Of a DNA stretch of 64,000 nt, positions 50,519 to 58,469 are shown in pieces. A program made the position numbers and the translations under genes. The notes below the pieces were generated by a model that was not told the origin of the DNA, ran no database searches, and worked only from the letters and a program-made list of their open reading frames with translations. Source of the DNA: Sphaerisporangium rufum (GTDB taxonomy: Bacteria > Actinomycetota > Actinomycetes > Streptosporangiales > Streptosporangiaceae). The stretch covers positions 183,073 through 247,072 of the forward strand of contig NZ_BOOU01000036.1 in the NCBI RefSeq assembly GCF_016863395.1, in the 5' to 3' direction. Numbering within the stretch: position 1 is the stretch's first letter; each line of letters begins with the position of its first letter.

Positions 50519-51992
50519 CCAGCCATTCGGCGAGCTCCCGCGGCTGCTGCTCCTGGCGGGCCGGCAGGTAGGCCAGCGAGAGCACGGCCAGCCGGGCGGC
50601 GGCGAACCCGTCCAGTGCCGAGGCCGGCACCATGGCCAGCAGCGCGAACAGCAGGCCGTCGTACCAGGGCAGCGCGTAGGGGGTGGCGAACAGCCAGGCG
50701 GCCACCACGGCCACCGCCACGAAGGCCGCCTCCCGCCCCGCCATCTCCCCCCCGGCCGTCTCCCGCCCCGCCATCTCCCCCCCGGCCGTCTCCCGCCCCG
50801 CCGTCCCCAGCCTGGCCGGCCGTGCAGCCGGCCGTGCGGCCGGGCGGCCCGCGGCATCGGCCGGGCCGGGCGGCAGGTGGCGGTCGCGCAGCGCGCGTAG
50901 CAGCACGGCGGCCAGCCCGGCCAGCACCAGGTAGGAGCCGTACTGGATCCACGCCTGGTACGCCCCCGGGCCGAAGGCCGCCTGCAGCCCGCGCTTGACC
51001 AGGTGCCACGGCGTGGCCAGCGAGACCGACCGGCTGGCGTACAGCACCTGGTCCAGCGAGTGCGGGCCGGCCAGCAGGTAGGCCACCACCACGGTGACGG
51101 TCGCCGCCCCCGCCACGACCGCCAGCCGGGCCGGGGACCGGCGCAGCGCCCACGCCGGGCCGAGCGCGACCAGCCCGGCGGTGACCTTGACCGCGATGCC
51201 CAGGCCGAGCAGCACCCCGGCCGCCCACCGGCGCGACCGGGCGTGCGCCGCCAGCGCGGCCACCACGAAGGCGACGGCCAGCGTGTCGACGTGCATGCCG
51301 GCGACCAGCTGGTAGATCACCAGCGGGTTGGCCGCCCACAGCAGCGCCGCCCGGACCTGGCGCCGCCGGTCGCGGCCGGCCCACCGGTGCAGCAGCAGCG
51401 CCGTCCCGGCGAACGCCGCCGCGTTGACCAGCGCGAGCACGAAGACGATCAGACGTACCGAGTCGCCGCCGATCGCGCCGGCCAGCCACTGCCCGGCGGT
51501 GGCGACCGGCCCGTACAGGCTGGGCTCCTCCCGCCAGGGCCGCTCCACGGCATCGGCCACCGGATCGCCGGACAGCGCGGCGGCCCCAGTGGCGTACGGG
51601 TCGAGGCCGAGGACGGCCATCCGCCCGTAGGCGGCGTAGTTCAGGTGGTCGGCGGACCCGGACGGCGGCAGGAAGGCGAGCACCGCGGCGGCCAGGCAGC
51701 CGCCGGCCACCAGCAACCGCGGGTCGGGCAACCGGCCGCGGCGGGCGGCGAGCAGCCCGGCGCCCAGCCCGAGTGCACCCAGGACGATCGCCGCCACCTC
51801 CAGGCCGATCACCAGGTGCGCGGGCGGCCGGACGCCAAGCGAGAAGGGCGGGCCGCCGGGACCGGGCAGCGCCGGCACCACGGCCGACGGGCCGAGCAGG
51901 CCGATGGTGACGGTGACCAGCACGCTCAGCACGACGCCCGCGACCGCCGCGTACGCCGGCGCGCGGGCGCCCGCCTGGGCCTCACGATCCAC
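50388..51992 (-). CDS. Membrane mannosyltransferase, MptA/MptB-like (GT-C)
   Basis: 534 aa, about twelve helices. The GT-C acidic motif after the first helices is 'GSADHLNYAAYGRMAVLGLD' and the following 'PYATGAAALSGDPVADAVER' is typical of polyprenol-phosphomannose-dependent alpha-1,6-mannosyltransferases. 'LWAANPLVIYQLVAGMHVDT' and 'LGLGIAVKVTAGLVALGPAW' fit as well. It would lengthen a mannan or lipoglycan chain outside the membrane. A cytosolic loop carries 10-residue repeats (AGRETAGGEM). GTG 51992 is preferred to the frame start at 52031, although its ribosome site is weak. Its 3' end overlaps the convergent gene. Confidence 0.87.
   Translation of the reverse strand: MDREAQAGARAPAYAAVAGVVLSVLVTVTIGLLGPSAVVPALPGPGGPPFSLGVRPPAHLVIGLEVAAIVLGALGLGAGLLAARRGRLPDPRLLVAGGCLAAAVLAFLPPSGSADHLNYAAYGRMAVLGLDPYATGAAALSGDPVADAVERPWREEPSLYGPVATAGQWLAGAIGGDSVRLIVFVLALVNAAAFAGTALLLHRWAGRDRRRQVRAALLWAANPLVIYQLVAGMHVDTLAVAFVVAALAAHARSRRWAAGVLLGLGIAVKVTAGLVALGPAWALRRSPARLAVVAGAATVTVVVAYLLAGPHSLDQVLYASRSVSLATPWHLVKRGLQAAFGPGAYQAWIQYGSYLVLAGLAAVLLRALRDRHLPPGPADAAGRPAARPAARPARLGTAGRETAGGEMAGRETAGGEMAGREAAFVAVAVVAAWLFATPYALPWYDGLLFALLAMVPASALDGFAAARLAVLSLAYLPARQEQQPRELAEWLVNVVRAQVVPSILLALTIALVWWALRAGAAPGSTRRGSAAPRR
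50731..50802 (-). repeat. Perfect 30-bp coding tandem repeat (2.4 units)
   Basis: 50731-50760 and 50761-50790 are identical, with a 12-base partial third unit. In the transferase they encode AGRETAGGEM blocks in a cytosolic loop. Because the unit is a multiple of three, copy number can change without frameshift. Confidence 0.9.
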
Positions 51993-52233
51993 CGGACGAT
52001 TCCAGCACACCCGCGGACCGGCGCGTGCCACCGCGCGGCACGGACCCGGCCGGCGGCGCGGCGGACCCGCTCGCCGACCGGCGGGACCTCGCCACCCGTC
52101 CGGGCGGACGGCACACCCGCAGACGCCCGCCTCACCCAGCGCGCACCCACCGCCCGCAGGCGGTACCCATCACCCGGGGACCGCACCCGGCCGCCCGGCC
52201 GGAGCCGGCGGTCAGCGGGCGGTCAGCGGGCGG

Positions 52234-52980
52234 TCAGCGGGGGGGACGGGCCAGGGAGGTCACGGCGGCGATCCGGGGGTCGCGCGCGGCCAGTGCCCGG
52301 GCGACGTCGCGGAACTGGCGGGCCCGGTGCAACTGGGCGGGGAGGTCGGTGCCGGTCGCGCGGTGCGCCATCTCGACCTCGACCTCGGTGATCCGGAACC
52401 CCTTGCGCACCAGGTCGATGGACAGGGCGGTCTCCACGCCGAAGCCGTGGGCCAGCGGCCGGGCGGCCTCGAAGGCCTCCCGGGTCAGGCAGCGCTGGCC
52501 GTTCAGCGGCTGGGCGGGCGCCCAGCCGCCGGTGGCGCGCCGGATGCCCTCGCGGGCCAGCCGGACCACCAGGCCGTGCCCGCCGAGCTTCACCCGGGTG
52601 GCGAACACCGCGATGGTCATGTCGGCCTTCCCGTCCCGGACCGGCTCGACCAGCGGCGCGGCCCGCCCGGCGGTGCCGGCCAGGTCGGCGTCCAGGAAGA
52701 GCAGGTGGCGGGGCGGCGCCTCGCCGTCCAGCAGGGCGACCGCCTCGGCGCCCGTCTCCATGGCGGCGGCCTTGCCGCGGTTGCGGCTGTGCCGGACGAC
52801 CCGCGCGCCCGACGCGCGCGCCACCCGGCCGGTGGCGTCGGACGAGCCGTCGTCGACCACCACGACCAGGTCGACGCCGGGAATGGCCAGCGCCGCGGCC
52901 ACCGTGGCGCCGATCCGCCCGGCCTCGTCCTTGGCCGGGATGATCACGGCGGTGTCCGGCCGCATCGATGGGTCGCTCAT
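52234..52980 (-). CDS. Family 2 glycosyltransferase
   Basis: 248 aa GT-A fold: 'TAVIIPAKDEAGRIGATVAA', 'LVVVVDDGSSDATGRVARAS' and the metal-binding DxD in 'LLFLDADLAG', followed by 'NGQRCLTREAFEAARPLAHG'. It resembles dolichyl-phosphate-mannose or glucosyl-3-phosphoglycerate synthase-like enzymes and could make the polyprenyl-phosphate sugar used by the two membrane transferases upstream. It has no membrane helix. ATG 52980 is the natural start. The 240 bases before the MptB-like gene show nothing recognisable. Confidence 0.9.
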   Translation of the reverse strand: MSDPSMRPDTAVIIPAKDEAGRIGATVAAALAIPGVDLVVVVDDGSSDATGRVARASGARVVRHSRNRGKAAAMETGAEAVALLDGEAPPRHLLFLDADLAGTAGRAAPLVEPVRDGKADMTIAVFATRVKLGGHGLVVRLAREGIRRATGGWAPAQPLNGQRCLTREAFEAARPLAHGFGVETALSIDLVRKGFRITEVEVEMAHRATGTDLPAQLHRARQFRDVARALAARDPRIAAVTSLARPPR

Positions 52981-53052
52981 CGCTCCTCGTCCGGTTCGCG
53001 GGCCGGCCGTGCGGCGCCGGCCCGGATGCTCGTCCCTGCTGTGGCGGCGAAG

Positions 53053-53403
53053 CTAGCCCGGATGCTCGGCGGTGAGCAACTCCGCCGGTATCGCGTCGTA
53101 CACGGTGAAGACCGAGTCCAGCCCGGTCACCTGCAGGATCTTGCGGACGGCCGGGCGTGGCGCGGCCACCTCCAGCACGCCGCCGCGTTCTCGCATGCGC
53201 TTGAGCGCGGACAGCAGGACGTTCATGCCGGTCGAGTCGCAGAACTCCACGCCGGACATGTCGATGACCACTCGCTCCGGCCCGGTCTCCAGCAGGCGGG
53301 CGAACTCCGCCTGCAGGCGCGGGGCCGTGTAGAGGTCGATTTCGCCGGTCACCGCCAAGATGGCGTGGCCGGCATGTGATCGAGTCGAGACCTTGAGCTC
53401 CAC
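53053..53403 (-). CDS. STAS-domain anti-anti-sigma factor
   Basis: 116-aa STAS domain: 'AILAVTGEIDLYTAPRLQAE', then 'ERVVIDMSGVEFCDSTGMNV', where Ser of DSTG is the residue phosphorylated by RsbW-like kinases. When unphosphorylated such proteins free a sigma factor from its anti-sigma kinase. An RsbW-like gene lies 4.5 kb away (57883-58422), so they may be partners. GTG 53403 starts the domain; TAGTGT lies about 7 to 9 bases upstream on the minus strand, giving a leaderless transcript. Confidence 0.94.
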   Translation of the reverse strand: MELKVSTRSHAGHAILAVTGEIDLYTAPRLQAEFARLLETGPERVVIDMSGVEFCDSTGMNVLLSALKRMRERGGVLEVAAPRPAVRKILQVTGLDSVFTVYDAIPAELLTAEHPG

Positions 53404-53635
53404 AGCGGGCACACTAGCGCCGTACCGGCCCCGGGTCACGTTCTCCGCGATACCCGAAGAGTCGTCAGCCCTTTGTTCCCTGTTTCCACCCCATCGAAAC
53501 GCTGAGTAGGCGAAGCTTGACGCCATGTGACACCGGCCCGGCCGGAAAGGGGGGCGGCCCGGCGGCCGCGCGTCCGCTCGCAGGCGATGGGCGGGCGTGG
53601 CGCGCCGGGTCTGACGACACCGATGAACTTCGACG

Positions 53636-54343
53636 ATGAACAGTGAGACGGCCGAGGAGCCGCGGCGGCGGCACCTGCGCGAGCGGCTGGAGGGCATCCT
53701 GGTCCGAACCGAGCGGGCGCGCGCCTGGGGGGACGCCGCCCGGCCGTTCCGGAGCCTGGTCAACCGGGACGGCTACGTCCCGATCCGCACCCGGCTGTCG
53801 GTGGACGACCTCGACACGCTCGCCGGCGCGCGGCGCGAGCTGCTGTGCTTCACCGAGCTGAGCCTGCGCCTGCTCGATCTGCACCAGCCGCGGGACGCGG
53901 GGGGTGCCGGCGGTGCCGCCGCCCGGCCGATCCTGCGCTGCCGCAGCTGCATGTGGCGCTGGCCCTGCCCGACGTTCCGGGCGATGGCCGAGGCGCTGGC
54001 CACCCTGCCCTCCTGGGACGCGCCCGGGGGGCCCGCACCGCAGGGGCGGGCGCCGGGCACCGGCCGGCGTGGCGTCCGAGGGCGCGCGCCCGGCGGCGGA
54101 GCCCATGCCTTACCCGGCGGCGCCGGAGCCCACGCCGCACCCGGCGGCGCCCACACCGCGCCCGGCGGTCCCGGCGCCCACACCCTGCCCGGCGGCCCCG
54201 GCGCCCACGTCGCACCCGGTGGCGGCTCCGCCGCCGCGTCCGCCGGCGGCCGGGCGGGCGGGAGCCACGCGGCCGGGCCGACCGGCACCCGCGAGCTGCC
54301 CGCCGTGGGCCGGTCGGGCGTCAGCTCAAGGCGGGGAGGGTGA
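53636..54343 (+). CDS. Hypothetical protein with RCRSCMWRWPCPTFR motif and Gly-Ala-His repeats
   Basis: 235 aa. The first 125 residues look conserved: an Arg/Glu-rich helix ('RRRHLRERLEGILVRTERAR'), 'LSVDDLDTLAGARRELLCFT' and a Cys-Trp block 'RCRSCMWRWPCPTFRAMAEA' that may hold a metal or disulfide. The tail is a low-complexity run of 'GGPGAHTLPGGPGAHVAPGG' units. Function unknown; the first part recurs in actinobacteria as I recall. The last 23 bases overlap the 3' end of the convergent histidine kinase gene. ATG 53636 has no clear ribosome site. Confidence 0.6.
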   Translation: MNSETAEEPRRRHLRERLEGILVRTERARAWGDAARPFRSLVNRDGYVPIRTRLSVDDLDTLAGARRELLCFTELSLRLLDLHQPRDAGGAGGAAARPILRCRSCMWRWPCPTFRAMAEALATLPSWDAPGGPAPQGRAPGTGRRGVRGRAPGGGAHALPGGAGAHAAPGGAHTAPGGPGAHTLPGGPGAHVAPGGGSAAASAGGRAGGSHAAGPTGTRELPAVGRSGVSSRRGG

Positions 54344-55445
54344 TCTCGAAGCGGCAGCCGGCGCCCTCGTTGGCCACCTCGACGGCACCCTGGTGCGCCT
54401 CGACGATGCCGCGGGTGATGGCCAGGCCGAGCCCCGCGCCGCCGTCCGGCCCCGGCGTGCGGGCGGCCTCACCGCGGAACGCCACGTCGAACACTCGCGG
54501 CAGGTCCTCCTCGGGGATCCCGCCGCAGCCGTCGGCCACCGACAGGCGTACCGCGCCGGCACCGGTGTCGGCGACCGCCCGCACCAGCACGGTGCCGTCG
54601 GCGGGGGTGTGCCGGATCGCGTTGACGACCAGGTTGCGCACGGCCCGCCCCAGCTCGGCGGCGTCGGCGTACACCGGGAGCACCGGCTCGGCCTCGCCGG
54701 CCAGCCGCACGCCCTTGGCCAGGGCCAGGGCCTCCACCCCGGCCAGCGCGTCGGCGACCAGGTCGCCGAGGCCGATCCGCCGGGGCGACAGCCGCAGGGC
54801 GCCCGCGTGGATGCGCGACAGCTCGAACAGGTCGTCCACCATGTGCGCGAGCCGCTCGACCTCCAGCCGGATCTGCTCGTGGTAGCGGCGGACGGTGGCG
54901 CCGTCGCTCACCACGCCGTCCTCCAGCGCCTCCACCATGGCGCGCATGCCGGCGAGCGGGGTGCGCAGGTCATGACTGACCCAGGCGACCAGCTCGCGCC
55001 GCGCGCCCTCCAGGGCCCGCTCCCGCTCGCGCCCCTCCCGCAGCCGCTCGTAGGCCTGCGCCAGGGCCTCGGAGATGGTGGCCAGCTCGGCGGGCAGCCG
55101 GCCGGACGGCCGGACGTAGTCCCGGGACGGCGTCACCGCCTCGACCGCCGCCACCAGCCGTCGGCTGGCCGCGACCACCTGCCGGGCGACGATCATGGCG
55201 ATGCCCAGGCCGACCAGGCCGGCGATGGCGACCACGGTGAGCACGATGTTCTGGGAGTGCTCCTCGATGATCATCTCGATGGTGATGACCACCACCCCGG
55301 CCAGGGTGGCCGCCACGGTGACCACCGCGACGACCGCCATCATGATCGCGATGGACCGGCCGCGTAGCACCTGCAGCACGGCGAGGCCGAACCCGCCGGC
55401 CAGCAGGCCGAGACCGGCGGTGACCGCGACGATCTGGATGATCAT
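54321..55445 (-). CDS. Sensor histidine kinase of a two-component system
   Basis: 374 aa: two N-terminal membrane helices ('VTAGLGLLAGGFGLAVLQVL' and 'TVVAIAGLVGLGIAMIVARQ' with another between), a HAMP-like linker, the phospho-acceptor H box 'LVAWVSHDLRTPLAGMRAMV', and the ATPase with N box 'AVRNLVVNAIRHTPADGTVL', G1 'VADGCGGIPEEDL' and G2 'GGAGLGLAITRGIV'. The sensing loop is short, so the signal is probably in or at the membrane. ATG 55445 overlaps the response regulator stop (ATGA), so the two are coupled. Confidence 0.95.
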   Translation of the reverse strand: MIIQIVAVTAGLGLLAGGFGLAVLQVLRGRSIAIMMAVVAVVTVAATLAGVVVITIEMIIEEHSQNIVLTVVAIAGLVGLGIAMIVARQVVAASRRLVAAVEAVTPSRDYVRPSGRLPAELATISEALAQAYERLREGRERERALEGARRELVAWVSHDLRTPLAGMRAMVEALEDGVVSDGATVRRYHEQIRLEVERLAHMVDDLFELSRIHAGALRLSPRRIGLGDLVADALAGVEALALAKGVRLAGEAEPVLPVYADAAELGRAVRNLVVNAIRHTPADGTVLVRAVADTGAGAVRLSVADGCGGIPEEDLPRVFDVAFRGEAARTPGPDGGAGLGLAITRGIVEAHQGAVEVANEGAGCRFEITLPALS

Positions 55446-56152
55446 GCCGCCGCGTCCACCGGCTCGTAGCGGTAGCCGACGCCCCACACGGTGACGATGC
55501 GGCGCGGCGCGGTCGGATCGCCCTCGATCTTCTCCCGCAGCCGGCGGACGTGCACGGTGACCGTCGAGGTGTCGCCGAACGACCACCCCCACACCTGGTC
55601 CAGCAGCGCGGCCCGGCTGAACGCCTGCCGTGGGTTGCGCATGAGGTGGGCGAGCAGGTCGAACTCGCGGGCGGTGAGGGTGAGCTCGCGGCCGCCGAGC
55701 CGGGCCTCGTGCGCGCCCACGTCGACCAGCAGGTCGCCGTCGCGCAGCACGCCGGTGCCGCCGGTGACCAGGGAGCCCTTGGCCCGCCGCAGCACCGACT
55801 GCACGCGCAGGGCGAGCTCGCGCGGGCTGAACGGCTTGGTGACGTAGTCGTCGGCGCCGGTCTCCAGGCCCATGACCCGGTCGATCTCCTCGCCGAGCGC
55901 GGTGAGCATGATCACCGGGATCGGGCGGCGTTCCCGGATCCGCCGGCAGACCTGCAGGCCGTCCATGCCGGGCAGCATCAGGTCCAGCACCACCAGATCG
56001 GGCGGGTCGGCCAGGGCGCGGCGCAGCGCCTCGGCGCCGTCGCCGACGCTGTCGACGGCATAGCCGTCTCGTTCGAGGTATCGGACCACGACCTCGGCCA
56101 CGGTCGGGTCGTCGTCGACCACCAGGATGCGGGGCCGGGACGTCACGCTCAC
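55442..56152 (-). CDS. OmpR/PhoB-family response regulator
   Basis: 236 aa. The receiver domain has 'RILVVDDDPTVAEVVVRYLE', the phospho-acceptor Asp in 'DLVVLDLMLPGMDG', and 'VIMLTALGEE' and 'DDYVTKPFSPREL'. The C-terminal winged helix is 'LTAREFDLLAHLMRNPRQAF' through 'TVTVHVRRLREKIEGDP'. GTG 56152 is chosen because TAGGGT lies exactly 7 bases upstream, the geometry of a leaderless transcript; GTG 56161 and 56146 are in the same frame. Partner of the histidine kinase that overlaps its stop. Confidence 0.95.
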   Translation of the reverse strand: MSVTSRPRILVVDDDPTVAEVVVRYLERDGYAVDSVGDGAEALRRALADPPDLVVLDLMLPGMDGLQVCRRIRERRPIPVIMLTALGEEIDRVMGLETGADDYVTKPFSPRELALRVQSVLRRAKGSLVTGGTGVLRDGDLLVDVGAHEARLGGRELTLTAREFDLLAHLMRNPRQAFSRAALLDQVWGWSFGDTSTVTVHVRRLREKIEGDPTAPRRIVTVWGVGYRYEPVDAAA

Positions 56153-56340
56153 CTGCGGCACCCTACCCCGCCGGTCGCCGCGGTCCCGCGCCCCGGCCGA
56201 TCCGTCACCACCCGGTAAGGAATCGGCCCGGCCCTCGCCGGAGATAGGCCCGGACCACTGGTGCACCCCGGAAAATCACGATCCGGACGTCGATCGAACA
56301 AAGCCGCGCATCCGGCGGCGGAACGACGTACCTTCGGCCT

Positions 56341-56508
56341 ATGGCCCGCATCGTGCTTTCCATCCTCGGCGTCCTGCTGGCGCTCTACGTGGTGTTCGGA
56401 CTGCTGCTTCCGGCACTCTTCGGCATCCTGAAGCTGCTGGTCGTGGTGGCCGTGATCGGTGCCGTGGTCGTCGGCGCCATCACCCTGGTGGGCAGGCTGT
56501 CCCGCTAG
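56341..56508 (+). CDS. Small hydrophobic membrane protein (55 aa)
   Basis: 55 residues, almost all one or two membrane helices: 'MARIVLSILGVLLALYVVFG' and 'LLVVVAVIGAVVVGAITLVG', ending RLSR. TACCTT lies 6 bases before ATG 56341, a leaderless promoter arrangement. The codon bias matches real genes here. It stands alone between the response regulator (divergent) and arginine deiminase. Function unknown. Confidence 0.65.
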   Translation: MARIVLSILGVLLALYVVFGLLLPALFGILKLLVVVAVIGAVVVGAITLVGRLSR

Positions 56509-56528
56509 CACCACGCCCCCTGCGTGGT

Positions 56529-56564
56529 TTGTGCACCTCGTACCTCTTCGAGGGATTGTGCACC
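56529..56564 (+). promoter_or_regulatory. Paired TTGTGCACC sites upstream of arginine deiminase
   Basis: The 9-mer TTGTGCACC occurs at 56529-56537 and 56556-56564, 27 bp apart; each holds the palindrome GTGCAC. Both lie 75-110 bases before the arcA start and may be regulator sites. I cannot name the regulator. Confidence 0.4.
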
Positions 56565-56637
56565 GTTACCGTGGTTAGACGTAGTGTTCCGGCGGAGCGC
56601 CGCCACCCGAGCGCCGCCACCACGGGAAGGTCGATCG

Positions 56638-57828
56638 ATGAACGGTGCCGACAGCGAGGTCGGACGGCTGCGGACGGTCATGCTGCACCGGCCCGGGCCG
56701 GAGCTCAAGCGACTCACGCCGCGCAACAGCGACAAGCTGCTCTTCGACGGCATCCCGTGGGTCGGCCGGGCCCAAGAGGAGCACGACGCGTTCGCGCAGG
56801 CGCTGCGCGACCACGACGTCGAGGTGCTCTACCTCACCGAGCTGCTGCAGGACACCCTGGAGTACGAGGCGGCCCGGGAAGAGATCATCCCCTCGGTGCT
56901 GGCCGAACGGCAGCTCGGCGACCGGCTCGCCGAGCTCACCCGGCGGCACCTGGCGGACCTGGACCCCGAGGTGCTCACCCAGACGCTCGTCGCCGGGCTC
57001 GCCCGCGAGGAGCTGAAGACCGGGCGCGGGCTCGTCTACGACCTGATGGACCGGCACGACTTCGTCATCGACCCGCTGCCCAACCTGCTGTTCACCCGGG
57101 ACTCCAGCGTGTGGATCGGCGACCAGGTGGCGGTGACCAGCCTGGCCATGCCCGCGCGCACCCGGGAGAGCTCGCTCACCCGGCTGATCTACACCCACCA
57201 CCCGCGGTTCGCCGGCGTCCGGCACCTGTACGAGCCCTGGCTGGAGCACGTTGAGGGCGGTGACGTGCTGCTGATGGCGCCGGGCGTCATCGCGGTGGGC
57301 ACCGGGGAGCGGACCACGCCCGCCGGGGTCGAGCGGCTCTGCCGGCGGGTCATCTGGGCCGGTCTGGCGCACACGGTGCTGGCGGTGCCGATCGCCCAGC
57401 AGCGGGCGACCATGCACCTGGACACGATCTGCACCATGGTCGACGTGGACACCGTGGTGATGTATCCGCCGGTCGCGTACTCGCTGCAGGCGTATACGGT
57501 GACCGCCGGCGACGAGGAGGGCGAGCTGCGCATCGCGCCGCGCCGGCCGTTCCTTTCGGCCGCGGCGCAGGCGATGGGCGTCGAGCGGGTCAAGGTCATC
57601 GACACCGGGTTGGACCCGGTGACCGCCGAGCGCGAGCAGTGGGATGACGGCAACAACACCCTGGCACTGGCGCCGCGGGTGGCGGTGGCCTACGAGCGCA
57701 ACGTGGAGACCAACGCCCGGCTGGAGGCGGCCGGCGTCAAGGTGATCCGGATCGCCGGCAGCGAGCTCGGCAGCGGCCGGGGCGGCCCGCGCTGCATGTC
57801 CTGCCCGATCCGCCGGGACGGCCTGTGA
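56638..57828 (+). CDS. arcA: Arginine deiminase
   Basis: 396 aa, normal for the family. It converts arginine to citrulline and ammonia. Guanidino-binding and catalytic parts are present: '[15 protein letters not shown]', '[14 protein letters not shown]', His in '[16 protein letters not shown]' and the nucleophilic Cys in '[13 protein letters not shown]'. ATG 56638 has GGAAGG 7 to 8 bases upstream; the frame is open to 56524 but those residues do not resemble the enzyme. No ornithine transcarbamylase, carbamate kinase or antiporter adjoins, so this is a solitary ADI, as in other actinobacteria. Confidence 0.97.
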   Translation: MNGADSEVGRLRTVMLHRPGPELKRLTPRNSDKLLFDGIPWVGRAQEEHDAFAQALRDHDVEVLYLTELLQDTLEYEAAREEIIPSVLAERQLGDRLAELTRRHLADLDPEVLTQTLVAGLAREELKTGRGLVYDLMDRHDFVIDPLPNLLFTRDSSVWIGDQVAVTSLAMPARTRESSLTRLIYTHHPRFAGVRHLYEPWLEHVEGGDVLLMAPGVIAVGTGERTTPAGVERLCRRVIWAGLAHTVLAVPIAQQRATMHLDTICTMVDVDTVVMYPPVAYSLQAYTVTAGDEEGELRIAPRRPFLSAAAQAMGVERVKVIDTGLDPVTAEREQWDDGNNTLALAPRVAVAYERNVETNARLEAAGVKVIRIAGSELGSGRGGPRCMSCPIRRDGL

Positions 57829-57882
57829 CGGGCCCTGACCCGGCGCCTGGGACAGCGCCTTTGACGGCGCCTGAGCGGGCGG

Positions 57883-58422
57883 TCAGCCGCACTCCCGCAG
57901 GGCCCCCATTTCGGGCGTCCGGACCGGCGAATTAAGGACATCTGCCGGCGCGGGCAGGATCGCCCACACGGTGGTCATCTCGCCGTCGTGCCGGACCCCC
58001 CACCGCTCGGCGAGGAACTCGACGATGCCGAGCCCACGCCCGCCGAGAGAGGAGAGCGCGGGGCGTCCGGCGCGCGGCTCGGTGGCCGCGCCCCCGTCGC
58101 TGACCGTGACCTCCAGCCGCTCGCCCGACCAGTCCCAGCTGGCCATGATCTGCCCGGACGGCAGTGGATGGGCGTGACGCAGGGCATTGCTCAGCAGCTC
58201 GCTCACCACCAGCACGGCGTCCTCGATGGCCGCCGCGAAGACCCCCCATGCCTCCAGATCGGCGCTGAGACGCCGGCGCGCGACGGCGACGCTGGTCGGC
58301 GCATACGGCAGCAGCACGACGCCCTCACTTCCCCGTTCTCCTGCAGTTCCCCGTGCGGAAAACACATCCCAGTACGACCGAAATGCCCCGTTCGATGGTT
58401 CTGGAAACCGCGCGGCGATCAT
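57883..58422 (-). CDS. RsbW-like ATP-binding anti-sigma kinase/regulator
   Basis: 179 aa HATPase_c_2 domain: 'AIEDAVLVVSELLSNALRHA' (N box), 'LEVTVSDGGAATEPRAG' (G1) and 'GGRGLGIVEFLAERWGV' (G2). This class binds STAS proteins and sigma factors and is very common in actinobacteria. A STAS gene lies at 53053-53403. The N-terminal 45 residues are variable. ATG 58422 is in front of family sequence. It follows the large PAS-GAF-PAS histidine kinase by 47 bases on the same strand, and may be cotranscribed with it. Confidence 0.9.
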   Translation of the reverse strand: MIAARFPEPSNGAFRSYWDVFSARGTAGERGSEGVVLLPYAPTSVAVARRRLSADLEAWGVFAAAIEDAVLVVSELLSNALRHAHPLPSGQIMASWDWSGERLEVTVSDGGAATEPRAGRPALSSLGGRGLGIVEFLAERWGVRHDGEMTTVWAILPAPADVLNSPVRTPEMGALRECG

Positions 58423-58469
58423 TGCTTGCCCGATCTCGACGATAGGCGAACACCTCTGTGACCAGCCCG

